Under the pieces are notes generated by a model, which saw only the letters and a program-made list of their open reading frames with translations, made no database searches and was not told where the DNA came from. From Roseiarcus sp963749715 (lineage in GTDB: Bacteria; Pseudomonadota; Alphaproteobacteria; Rhizobiales; Beijerinckiaceae), in contig CAVVNR010000004.1 in the NCBI GenBank assembly GCA_963749715.1, positions 248,001-312,000 on the forward strand: DNA of 64,000 nt, in the 5' to 3' direction. Position 1 is the first letter of the stretch; each line of letters starts with the position of its first letter. Of the stretch, positions 27,560 to 35,083 are shown in pieces. The translations under genes and the position numbers were made by a program.

Positions 27560-28816
27560 TTAGCGCGCGCCCGGCGCCGCCGTGACGGCGTCGGCTCCGG
27601 CGGGAAGCGTACGGGCGACCCGGAAACCGAGGTTGTTGTTCCGGTTGTCGGTTGGGTTCCTGTTGCGGTTCGCCGAGCGGAGGTTGTCTGGATTATTGTT
27701 CCAGGAACCGCCGCGAACGACGCGGCGACAAGGGGCCGTCCAGGCTTCGAGGGCTTTGACCGGATCGAACCGGCCGCCCCTGAAGATCGCATGGCGCAAG
27801 CGCCACGTATCGGCATGTTCGGCGTGAGCAATCCAGGCGGCCACGCGGGCGTCGACCTCTTTGATGTCGATCGTGCCCGCTCGCCATTGATCGCGCAGGC
27901 CGCGCAGGCGGTTGCGGAAGCGCCGCACGTTGTCTTCCGGCAGGCGGCGACGCCCGTCGCAATGGAGCATGAATCCGAGAAACTGCGCCGGCTCGCCGCA
28001 AGGAGAGATAAATGTCTTGCATGGGTGAAGCTTGAGGCGCCGCGCCGCGAAATATTGCTCGATCCGCCATCGCCAGCTCGCCAAGAGTGCGGGATCGTCG
28101 GCGAATAGCGCAAAGTCGTCGACGTAGCGGACGTAGGGCGCCTGCAAAGTTTCGGTCACGAAATGATCGAAGCCGTCGAGATAGAGATTGGCGAAGAACT
28201 GGCTGGTCAGATTGCCGATCGGCAGACCGCGACGGCGGCGGAATGGCGCGAACAGATCGTCGCCCTGGAAATAAAGGTTCACCGGCTCCTGCGGATTCGA
28301 GCAGTCGACGATCAGGTCCAAAAGGGCGAGCGTCGGCCGGCAGCGAATCCGGCGACGGAAGTCCGATTTCAGGATCGCGTGATCGATCGCCGGGAAATAT
28401 CGGTAGACGTCGCAGCGCAGAACAAAGGCGTGGCGATCGCGATAGCGCTCGTAGACGTCGATCGCGCGATGCGTTCCTTTGCCGATCCGGTTCGCAAACG
28501 TGTGGTCGATGAAGCCGCGCTCGAAGATCGGCTCCACGACCGCGCAGAGCGCATGGTGCACGACGCGGTCGCGAAACGGCGCCGCCGAGACGATCCGCCG
28601 TTTTGGGTCATTGACGGCGAAGGCGACATAGCGGCCAGGCCGATATTCACCGGCGCAAAGTTGCCGCTCGAGCGCGAGAAGCTCACCTTCCAGATTGGCG
28701 AAAAACGCCGCAGCGCCTGGCTTTTTGCGCTTGCCTTTGACGGCTCGGCGGGCGGCCGCATGCAGCGCCTGAAAATTGGCGACGCTAGCGAACAATTGGT
28801 CATGCCGTTGCGCCAT
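27560..28816 (-). CDS. Diversity-generating retroelement reverse transcriptase, with translated template repeat at C-terminus
   Basis: A 418-residue reverse transcriptase. It has LRCDVYRYFPAID (first catalytic Asp, ~136), GLPIGNLTSQFFANLYL (~197-213) and the active site YVDD (231-234), then the thumb-side LKLHPCKT and FLGFMLH. The motif IGxxxSQ in place of QGxxxSP is diagnostic of DGR reverse transcriptases. Residues ~364-404 are encoded by the template repeat and read GGSWNNNPDNLRSANRNRN..., in the same frame as the target's variable end. The start overlaps the end of the Avd gene by 17 bases. The protein should make mutagenised cDNA from TR RNA. Confidence 0.93.
   Translation of the reverse strand: MAQRHDQLFASVANFQALHAAARRAVKGKRKKPGAAAFFANLEGELLALERQLCAGEYRPGRYVAFAVNDPKRRIVSAAPFRDRVVHHALCAVVEPIFERGFIDHTFANRIGKGTHRAIDVYERYRDRHAFVLRCDVYRYFPAIDHAILKSDFRRRIRCRPTLALLDLIVDCSNPQEPVNLYFQGDDLFAPFRRRRGLPIGNLTSQFFANLYLDGFDHFVTETLQAPYVRYVDDFALFADDPALLASWRWRIEQYFAARRLKLHPCKTFISPCGEPAQFLGFMLHCDGRRRLPEDNVRRFRNRLRGLRDQWRAGTIDIKEVDARVAAWIAHAEHADTWRLRHAIFRGGRFDPVKALEAWTAPCRRVVRGGSWNNNPDNLRSANRNRNPTDNRNNNLGFRVARTLPAGADAVTAAPGAR
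27612..27729 (-). repeat. DGR template repeat (TR)
   Basis: 118 bp matching the VR at 29280-29397 with a fixed offset of 1,668. The eleven differences lie at 27633, 27634, 27640, 27653, 27657, 27658, 27661, 27684, 27694, 27697 and 27699. Every one is a T on the plus strand, that is an A on the TR sense strand. It lies inside the 3' end of the reverse transcriptase gene. Its AAC/AAT codons are the usual mutable codons of a DGR. Confidence 0.95.
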
Positions 28817-29201
28817 CGCTGATGCCTGCCGTCGCGCTGTTGACGACGCGATGCGCCTTCATCCAGCCGCCGATCAGGCGTCCGGTGTCGTCAAGCGTGC
28901 GCGCCGCGTGCTCGTATCGTCTCCGATCCAGCAATCTTAGGTCGGCGGCGAGTTGGATCAAGAACCGCAGTTTCTCGATCCCCAGGTTTCCTCGACGCAA
29001 GGCGTCTGCGCGGTCCCGCGTGTAGGTGGCGTCGATGAGCGCTTCGAGCACATTGAGCGCGGTGATCGCGATGCGATCGCCGAGCGTGAACTTGTGGCTT
29101 CTTGGGAGTTTCTCCACCATTGGGAGGAGCCATAAGAGGAACTGATAGTGCGCCTCGAGAGCTGCGCCCGTGCGCTTTGAATTGTCCGTCATCGCCGCCA
29201 T
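28800..29201 (-). CDS. avd: Avd accessory protein of the DGR (four-helix bundle)
   Basis: 133 residues, all-helical, with LPRSHKFTLGDRIAITALNVLEALIDATYTRD, LGIEKLRFLIQLAADLRLL and a final ARTLDDTGRLIGGWMKAH. This is the bAvd / 23S-insertion-like four-helix bundle pattern. Avd forms a pentameric basic barrel that binds the reverse transcriptase and TR RNA and is needed for mutagenic homing. The gene lies between the VR and the reverse transcriptase, the classical order. The start may be ATG 29201 or 29192; ribosome sites are weak for both. Confidence 0.9.
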   Translation of the reverse strand: MAAMTDNSKRTGAALEAHYQFLLWLLPMVEKLPRSHKFTLGDRIAITALNVLEALIDATYTRDRADALRRGNLGIEKLRFLIQLAADLRLLDRRRYEHAARTLDDTGRLIGGWMKAHRVVNSATAGISDGATA

Positions 29202-29218
29202 GCTCGCAAAAAAGTCGA

Positions 29219-29237
29219 CCAGGGGCTTCGCCCCTGG
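29219..29237 (-). terminator. Hairpin between VR and avd
   Basis: An 8-bp perfect stem (CCAGGGGC/GCCCCTGG) with a GAA loop on the minus strand, so the tip is the unusually stable GCGAAGC mini-hairpin. A TTTTTT tract follows five bases later. It could act as an intrinsic terminator. It may equally be the DNA hairpin/cruciform found just downstream of VRs that stimulates homing in studied DGRs. Confidence 0.65.
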
Positions 29238-29263
29238 ACCCCAAGAGGTAAAGAGGTCAAGAC

Positions 29264-30039
29264 TTAAGGGCTAAGCGTCCGGGCGACCCGGAAACCGAGG
29301 ACGTTGTACCGGTTGTCGGTAGGGAGCCAGTTGCGGTTCGCCGAGCGGAGGATGTCTGGATCATCGATCCAGGAACCGCCGCGAACGACGCGGCGACCGC
29401 AATCGCCGCTCGTCCATGGCGAGCCGTCGGTCGGCGCGCCTTCGGTAGTTGTCGTTCCAGCAATCCTCCGTCCACTCCCAGACATTGCCGACCATGTCGT
29501 AGAGACCGAATTGGTTCGCGGCGAATGAACCGACCGGCGCCGTTTGCTTGTCGTCCCATGGGCTGCCGCAGCCGTCGCAATTGGCCATCGCCTTGCCGCT
29601 GAGCTTGATATCGTCGCCCCAGGGATAAGCCGTCTGGGATCCGGCGCGCGCCGCATATTCGTACTCGGCCTCCGAGAGCAGCCGATATTCCTTGCCGGTG
29701 ATCCTGGAGAGCCATTTGACATAGGCCTGCGCATCGTCCCAGCTCACGTTGATCGCCGGCGCCGGCCGCGGCCCCATCCGCTATCGCTGACATGCTGGGC
29801 GCAATCGCCATGGGCGGCGCAGGCGTCCCACTCGTCGAAGGTCAGCGCGAACTTCGCGACCGCGAAAGGCTTGGCGATCGTCACGTCGTGCTGCGGGCGC
29901 TCGCTGTCGTCGCCCTGCCCTTCTGGCGAGCCCATCAGGAAGGTCTTCGTGGGCAGGACGATCATGTCCGGGCAATCGCGCGCACTCTTTGAACGGGTCG
30001 CCTGCCTTCAGCGCGCGTTCCTGCGCCGCGTCAGGGCGG
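29264..30039 (-). pseudogene. DGR target, FGE-sulfatase/C-type-lectin-fold domain with VR (four frameshifts)
   Basis: This continues the TIR-nSTAND1 gene. Pieces read in different frames are AAQERALKAGDPFKEC, then MIVLPTKTFLMGSPEGQGDDSERP, then INVSWDDAQAYVKWLSRITGKEYRLLSEAEYEYAARAG..VGNVWEWTEDCW, then GAPTDGSPWTSGDCGRRVVRGGSW to the TAA at 29264. This is a complete formylglycine-generating-enzyme-like domain whose end is the variable repeat. The joints need one base added near 30030, one removed at 29977-29983, one added near 29757-29763 and one removed at 29444-29445. The alternating sign restores the frame overall. Confidence 0.85.
29280..29397 (-). repeat. DGR variable repeat (VR)
   Basis: The target-gene copy of the 118-bp repeat. 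It encodes GGSWIDDPDILRSANRNWLPTDNRYNVLGFRVARTL, where the TR encodes asparagine-rich equivalents. Substituted residues are those on the ligand-binding face in C-type-lectin-fold DGR proteins. Outside the 118 bp the next base on each side already differs (27611/29279 and 27730/29398), which marks the homing boundaries. Confidence 0.95.
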
Positions 30040-31990
30040 TGTCGTTCTCCAGCGCGTAAATCTCTTCCCTCAGCCAATCCTGCTCCCACCAGGCCGCCGC
30101 GCCCAGGACCACCACCGCCGCCAGGACGCCGACGAGCGCCTGCGCCCGGCGTTTGCGCCGCCGCGCCGCCCTTCGGCTTTGCGCAATGAACGTCCGATCG
30201 GCTTCGGGAATGTCGCCGGAACGCTTGGCGAGCCAGTTCTGGGCCCGCGTCAACGCCAAACCCATGAGCAGCGCGTCGTCCTTATGCTTATCCTCCGTCT
30301 TCTCCCAGGCGCCGCGGGCGCCCTCCAAGCCGCTGCGCCAGGCCAGGAATTCCCGCTCGGCGGCGATCCATTCCTTGAGCTTTGTCCAGCGCTTGAAGAT
30401 CGCCTCGTGCGCGACCTCGGCGTAGGTCTCGCCCGCCACAGTGGTCGCCGTCACCAAGAGCCGGTTGGGATAGCCGGCAAGCTCGGAGACGAGCCGCCAC
30501 TCCTCGTCGGAGAACTCGGTGCGAAATTCGCGGCGCCGCGTCGGCTCGCCGTCCTCGCGCACAGTCGCGAGCTTGAGCGTTAGAATGCGCCTGATCACAT
30601 CCTCGCTCGCAGGATGCTCGGCGAGAAACCTGTTGGCGCGCTCGACCAGCACGCGGCCGAGATCGACGGATTGCAGGGGAAGCCGCAGCACGCCGTCGCC
30701 GGCCTTCAGCATTTCCCTCCACATGTCGTCGAGCGTGTAGGAGAGGAGCGGCAGGGCGCCCACATCCTTGACCGAATCCTCCGCGGCGCGCTGAGCGAGG
30801 ATTTCCACCAAGCGGTCGGACTCGAAACGGGCGCCAAGCACATGCGCGGGACGGCTCACGACCTCATGCAATTCCGCTTCGCCGAGCGGCGGCACGTCGA
30901 TCTGCAGGCGGGTCGTGAACAGCGGCTTGTCGCTCTGTAGGGAGCCGAGGAAGTCGGACCGCATGCTCATCATCACACGCAGGCGCCGGTCGGTGAGGGC
31001 GTGCGCGATGAGTTCGGAGAAGCGCCGCCGATTATCCTCTCCGGCGCGCGCGTAAAGCTCCTCGCCCTGATCGACATAGAGAAGGAACGCCGGTGGCTTG
31101 GGCTGATCGAGCTCCTTGCGGCGGCGTTCGGTGGCGTCGATCAGATCGGAGAGCTTCCCCTCGCTCTGCAGGAGCTTGATCCAGCCACGCTGCCTGTGAA
31201 TGCGCTCGGGATCGGTCGCCTCGAATTGCCACGCGTCCAGGAAGCAATCGACCAGCGCCTTGATTGGATCGGCGCCGGGCGTCAGTGTCAAAAAGCACCA
31301 CTGCCGGCTGTTCTGGAAGACCGCCGGCCACGGCCTGGACGCATGAGCGTCGTCCGGCCAGGCCTGACGCTTGAGCGCCGCCAGGACGCCGGCCTGGGCC
31401 AGCGAGGATTTGCCGACGCCCGAATTGCCGATCAGCACGGGCAGCCGGCCGAGCGCTCCGAGCGCTTCGAGCGTCTCGACCGTTTCCCGGCTCCGGCCGA
31501 AGAAATAGTCGCTGTCCTCCTCCTCCATCGCTTCGAGGCCGCGGTAGGGCGAAGCGTGGCGCCACAGCTCAGGCGGGCCCGCGCCGCGGCCAGACGCCGC
31601 GTCGAAGATGCGCGCGATGTCCTTCTCCGACGCTGGGTCGGGGGTGACGATCCAGTGCAACTGGCGCAGGAACGGCAGTCCGGGCGCGGTCTGCCCTTCG
31701 ACGAGGACGACGACAAGCGGGAAGGTCCGCCCCGACTTCACCCAACGGTCGAGCGCCTCGTCATATTCGGGGACCTGCCACTTGCCGACGCCATGTTCGC
31801 CGATGAGCAGAAGGAAGGCGTCCGTCTGAGCAAGTTTTTGCGCGAGCTGATCGGTCCAGGCGCCGCCGGGTCGCAGGTCCGTCGGCGCGAAAAAGACGCT
31901 CGTCGCCGGGTCCTTGCGCGCGATGGCCGCCTTGAGCCGCTCCGCCAATCCCTGGTCCGGCGAATGGTAGCTGAGAAACCAGCCCGGCAT
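30008..31990 (-). CDS. DGR target, TIR - nSTAND1 NTPase - transmembrane part
   Basis: Start ATG 31990, after GGGGGCAAATGC. Residues 1-130 are a TIR domain (WFLSYHSPDQGLAERLK, VFFAPTDLRPG, FLLLIGEHGVGKW, and VPEYDEALD with a likely catalytic Glu). From ~145 comes a novel STAND NTPase (SPYRGLEAMEEEDSDYFFGR) with Walker A GNSGVGKSS (188-196) and Walker B LLYVDQGEEL (~303-312). Basic residues and a single membrane helix (VGVLAAVVVLGAAAWW) lie near 620-640. The frame then ends at 30008 because of a one-base deletion, and the diversified FGE domain follows. TIR enzymes often cleave NAD, suggesting an abortive-defence or conflict effector triggered by the variable sensor. Confidence 0.9.
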   Translation of the reverse strand: MPGWFLSYHSPDQGLAERLKAAIARKDPATSVFFAPTDLRPGGAWTDQLAQKLAQTDAFLLLIGEHGVGKWQVPEYDEALDRWVKSGRTFPLVVVLVEGQTAPGLPFLRQLHWIVTPDPASEKDIARIFDAASGRGAGPPELWRHASPYRGLEAMEEEDSDYFFGRSRETVETLEALGALGRLPVLIGNSGVGKSSLAQAGVLAALKRQAWPDDAHASRPWPAVFQNSRQWCFLTLTPGADPIKALVDCFLDAWQFEATDPERIHRQRGWIKLLQSEGKLSDLIDATERRRKELDQPKPPAFLLYVDQGEELYARAGEDNRRRFSELIAHALTDRRLRVMMSMRSDFLGSLQSDKPLFTTRLQIDVPPLGEAELHEVVSRPAHVLGARFESDRLVEILAQRAAEDSVKDVGALPLLSYTLDDMWREMLKAGDGVLRLPLQSVDLGRVLVERANRFLAEHPASEDVIRRILTLKLATVREDGEPTRRREFRTEFSDEEWRLVSELAGYPNRLLVTATTVAGETYAEVAHEAIFKRWTKLKEWIAAEREFLAWRSGLEGARGAWEKTEDKHKDDALLMGLALTRAQNWLAKRSGDIPEADRTFIAQSRRAARRRKRRAQALVGVLAAVVVLGAAAWWEQDWLREEIYALENDTALTRRRNAR

Positions 31991-32049
31991 GCATTTGCCC
32001 CCGTCGAGGCCGCAGCATATCGCATTGTCACAGATTGGTCGCGATTGAT
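31973..32049 (-). repeat. Leader and first codons of the DGR target, copy A
   Basis: About 77 bp that include the ribosome site and first six codons of the target gene. A matching copy (B) lies 220 bp upstream at 32193-32271. Both share 'cgaggccgcagcatat' and 'cattgtcac' blocks. Confidence 0.75.
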
Positions 32050-32078
32050 GAGCGGCGAGCCTCGCCGTTCCGGGCGAA

Positions 32079-32190
32079 ACGCTGACGCTCACCTACAAGG
32101 GCAGCCGGTAGACAATCGTCGTCGATCCGAAGACGCCGGCCGTCGCCTTGGAGCCGGGGGCGCTCAAACCGGCCTCAAGCCCGTGAGCCA
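32079..32190 (+). pseudogene. Fragment of the DUF5666-like gene
   Basis: The DNA matches 27237-27345 of the intact secreted-protein gene: 'ctcacctacaagggc', then 'atcgtcgtcgatccgaag' and 'gtcgcc.tggagccgg'. An in-frame TAG interrupts the copy (ggtag at 32106-32110). It lies between the two leader copies and marks the right edge of the island. Confidence 0.7.
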
Positions 32191-32192
32191 TC

Positions 32193-32271
32193 GAGAAACC
32201 AGCGTGGCATGCGTTCGCCCCCGTCGAGGCCGCAGCATATGACATTGTCACGGATCAATCGCGGGTTGATT
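32193..32271 (-). repeat. Leader and first codons of a DGR target, copy B (orphan)
   Basis: Encodes MPRWFL, like the first codons of the true target (MPGWFL), then diverges into DGSRA and stops. It is the remnant start of a second target-like gene. Confidence 0.65.
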
Positions 32272-32375
32272 GGAAAGCGAAGCCAAGATACCTCAAACCA
32301 AGCTTGGCGCCTCATTTGCCCCGCTGCTCTCTCCCGTGCTAGCGGTGCGCGATTCTTTTCCCGGGCGGGCAATTC

Positions 32376-34217
32376 ATGCGGGTGTCGTCGAGTTCAAGCG
32401 AGACCAAGCCGGATTCGCGCGCAGCGGATTCGTTATTCACCTTCGTCCTCGTCAAGCCGACCCATTACGACGACGACGGCTATCCGATCCAGTGGTATCG
32501 CTCGGCGCTGCCGTCCAACACGCTCGCCTGCATGAACAGTCTGGCCGATGACGCCAGCCGTCGCGAGGTCCTGGGACCGGGCGTGACGATAGAAATCGAC
32601 ACCTATGACGAAACCAACCGTCGTGTCGTGCCTGCCCGGATCATCCGGGACCTGAAGCGCCGCGGGGGGCGAGCGCTCGTCGGCATCGTCGGCGTACAGT
32701 CGAATCAGTATCCGCGCTCGATGGACCTCGCACGCGAATTCCGCGCGGCGGGCATCCAGGTCTGCATCGGCGGTTTCCATGTGTCCGGCTGCATCGCCAT
32801 GCTGCCCGAAATGCCAGTCGAGATGCGAGACGCGCAAGCGATGGGCATATCGCTGTTCGCGGGCGAAGCGGAGGAGCACAGGCTCGACGAAGTGCTCGTT
32901 GATGCTTGGCGCGGGACCTTGAAGCCGCTTTACAATTTCATGGATCATCTGCCGTCGCTCGAGGGCGAGCCGGCGCCGATCCTGCCCCGCAAGCATCTCG
33001 CGCGCACGACGGGCCATTATTCGTCGATCGACCTCGGGCGCGGCTGCCCCTATCAATGCTCGTTCTGCACCATCATCAATGTGCAAGGCCGCAAGAGCCG
33101 CTTCCGCACGCCCGACGACCTCGAGCAGATCATTCGCGAGAACAGGAAGCAGGGCATCGACCGGTTCTTCATCACCGACGACAATTTCGCCCGCAACAGC
33201 GACTGGGAGATCCTGCTCGACCGGGTGATCAAGCTCCAGGACGAGGGCATCCGCTGCGGCTTCACCATCCAGGTCGACACGCTCTGCCACAAGATTCCGA
33301 ACTTCATCGAAAAGGCGACGAAAGCCGGGGCGAAGCGCATCTTCATCGGGCTTGAGAACATCAATCCGGACAATCTGATCGCCGCCAAGAAGCGGCAGAA
33401 CAAGATCACCGAATATCGGGTGATGCTGCAGAAGTGGCGCGCCCACGGCGCGCTCACTTTCGCCGGCTACATCCTCGGCTTCCCTGCCGACACAAAGGAA
33501 TCGATCCTGCGCGACATCGAGATCATCAAGCGCGAAATGCCGCTCGACATCCTCGAATTCTTCTTTCTCACGCCGCTGCCGGGCTCCGAGGACCATAAAG
33601 TCCTGTTGAAGAAGGGCGTCTGGATGGACCCCGACATCAACAAATACGACCTCGACCATCGTGTCGCGCATCACCCGAAGATGTCGGACGCCGAGTGGGA
33701 GGAGGCCTACCGCGCGGCCTGGAAAGCCTACTACACGCCAGAGCACATCCGCACGATCCTGAAGCGGGCCGCCCAGATCCCGAACGGCCGGCCGAAGCCG
33801 ATCACGAGCACGATCATGTGGTTCAAGCTGATGATCGAACAGGAGGGCGTCCATCCGCTCGAAGGCGGCGCTTTCCGCCTCAAATACCGCCGCGACCGCC
33901 GGCGCGGGCTCAAGCTTGAATCGCCCTTCGTCTTCTATCCGCGCTATTGGGGCGGGATCGCGGTCAAGACCTGGCACTATTCGCGATTCTTCCTGCGGAC
34001 GCGGCGCATCCTCAATGAGGTCTTGAACGCTCCAGACCGCTGGACCTATACCGACCTCGCCATCGCGCCGCCGCGCGACGACGAATTCGAGCAGCTCTCG
34101 CTCTATCACGCCACCAGCGGCGGCGAATCGGCGCTCGCGCGCAAGGCGCTCGGCGACAGCATTCGCGATTCCGCGCGGCCTCAGGCCGTTGCGATGTCCG
34201 CGGCGCAGGCGCGATAA
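32376..34217 (+). CDS. B12-binding-domain radical SAM protein
   Basis: 613 residues. The N-terminal cobalamin-binding-like domain (FVLVKPTHYDDDGYPIQWYRSALPS..., AGIQVCIGGFHVSG) is followed by the radical SAM core, with the iron-sulfur motif CPYQCSFC (CxxxCxxC) after DLGRG and GLENINPDNL later in the TIM barrel. The C-terminal ~200 residues are family-specific. Such proteins carry out methylations or rearrangements, often on lipids or cofactors; the substrate is unknown. Start ATG 32376 has a GGGCGGG site. It appears to be transcribed away from the DGR and may run into the small regulator downstream. Confidence 0.85.
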   Translation: MRVSSSSSETKPDSRAADSLFTFVLVKPTHYDDDGYPIQWYRSALPSNTLACMNSLADDASRREVLGPGVTIEIDTYDETNRRVVPARIIRDLKRRGGRALVGIVGVQSNQYPRSMDLAREFRAAGIQVCIGGFHVSGCIAMLPEMPVEMRDAQAMGISLFAGEAEEHRLDEVLVDAWRGTLKPLYNFMDHLPSLEGEPAPILPRKHLARTTGHYSSIDLGRGCPYQCSFCTIINVQGRKSRFRTPDDLEQIIRENRKQGIDRFFITDDNFARNSDWEILLDRVIKLQDEGIRCGFTIQVDTLCHKIPNFIEKATKAGAKRIFIGLENINPDNLIAAKKRQNKITEYRVMLQKWRAHGALTFAGYILGFPADTKESILRDIEIIKREMPLDILEFFFLTPLPGSEDHKVLLKKGVWMDPDINKYDLDHRVAHHPKMSDAEWEEAYRAAWKAYYTPEHIRTILKRAAQIPNGRPKPITSTIMWFKLMIEQEGVHPLEGGAFRLKYRRDRRRGLKLESPFVFYPRYWGGIAVKTWHYSRFFLRTRRILNEVLNAPDRWTYTDLAIAPPRDDEFEQLSLYHATSGGESALARKALGDSIRDSARPQAVAMSAAQAR

Positions 34218-34227
34218 CGCCAAGGCG

Positions 34228-34512
34228 ATGATCGAAGCCGCTCAGGTCAGAGCTGCGCGCGCCCTCATCGGGTGGTCGCAGGCAGAACTCGCCAACGCCT
34301 CCGGCCTGTCGCTTTCGATCGTCGAGCGTTTCGAATCCGGCGCGTCCGAAAACATTCCCTCCGAGACGGCCGACAAAATTCGCGCCGCGCTCGAATCTGC
34401 CGGGATCGCTTTTATCCCCGCGAACGGCGGCGGCGCCGGGGTCAGGCTCCGCAAGGGCCGCGAATCGAAATACCTCGGCTGGGAAGACCTCAACGCGTCT
34501 AACGACGACTGA
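34228..34512 (+). CDS. Xre-family transcriptional regulator
   Basis: ATG 34228 follows CCAAGGCG, ten bases after the radical SAM stop. The 94-residue protein has a helix-turn-helix: QVRAARALIGWSQAELANASGLSLSIVERFESG. It ends in 'GIAFIPANGGGAGVRLRKGRE', a pattern common to short Xre regulators of Rhizobiales. Targets are unknown. Proximity suggests co-transcription with the radical SAM gene. Confidence 0.85.
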   Translation: MIEAAQVRAARALIGWSQAELANASGLSLSIVERFESGASENIPSETADKIRAALESAGIAFIPANGGGAGVRLRKGRESKYLGWEDLNASNDD

Positions 34513-34582
34513 GACCGCCCGAGGCGGGGCGCGCCCCGACCAGCGATCCCGCTTTGAGGAAGGAGAACGGCGCGACGAACGG

Positions 34583-34987
34583 TCACGCCCGCGGGGCGTC
34601 CTCCAGGAATCCGCCGGTAGGGGCCGGATGCGGGAGGGACCAGCCAAAATAGACTTCGGCTTCGACGATCTTCCCTCCGCGAACTGTGAGCACCTCGGTA
34701 TTTCGGAAGCGTCGGCCAGCCTCGGAACGGCCGATATATGTCACGAAGACACGATCATTGTCGGGAACGACGCTAATGAACTCGAATTCGGCGATCCGTC
34801 GGCTGTTGGGCCAGCAGCGCTCGAAATAGGTCTTTCGATCGAGGCGATTGTCGAGCGGGCTGGTGAAATGGAAATCCTCTGCGATCAGCCGCTCAAGAGC
34901 GGCGCGATCCTTGTCGACGTAGGCAAGATAGCTCCGCTTGGCGACCTCCACTGATGCGTCCAGGTCGGACGCCTTGTGCATGCTCAT
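34583..34987 (-). CDS. NTF2/SnoaL-like protein
   Basis: ATG 34987 is preceded by AAGGAGGACAGC, a near-perfect ribosome site. The 134-residue product has the NTF2-like order: helix YLAYVDKDRAALERLIAEDFHFTSPLDN, then FERCWPNSRRIAEFEFISVVPDNDRVFVTYIG and a final beta sheet VRGGKIVEAEVYFGW. The fold binds small molecules or acts as a hydratase/isomerase. It lies downstream of the SRPBCC gene on the same strand with a ~100-base gap. Confidence 0.8.
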   Translation of the reverse strand: MSMHKASDLDASVEVAKRSYLAYVDKDRAALERLIAEDFHFTSPLDNRLDRKTYFERCWPNSRRIAEFEFISVVPDNDRVFVTYIGRSEAGRRFRNTEVLTVRGGKIVEAEVYFGWSLPHPAPTGGFLEDAPRA

Positions 34988-35083
34988 GCTGTCCTCCTTC
35001 GCCGCAGCCCTTCGACGGGCGGCGGCCATTGCCGGAGCGGCCGCGGCGGCATGCGAAACCCGCCGCGAGCGCCGCCGCGTTAT

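Noticed and set aside
26795..28108. Plus-strand frame of 437 codons overlapping the secreted protein and reverse transcriptase
   Set aside because: It is antisense to the reverse transcriptase and out of frame with the real plus-strand gene (26832-27443).
30008..31990. TIR-nSTAND1 gene as a complete stand-alone protein ending at 30008
   Set aside because: The FGE domain continues immediately in other frames with all conserved blocks, and VR must belong to a target. The stop at 30008 follows a one-base deletion.
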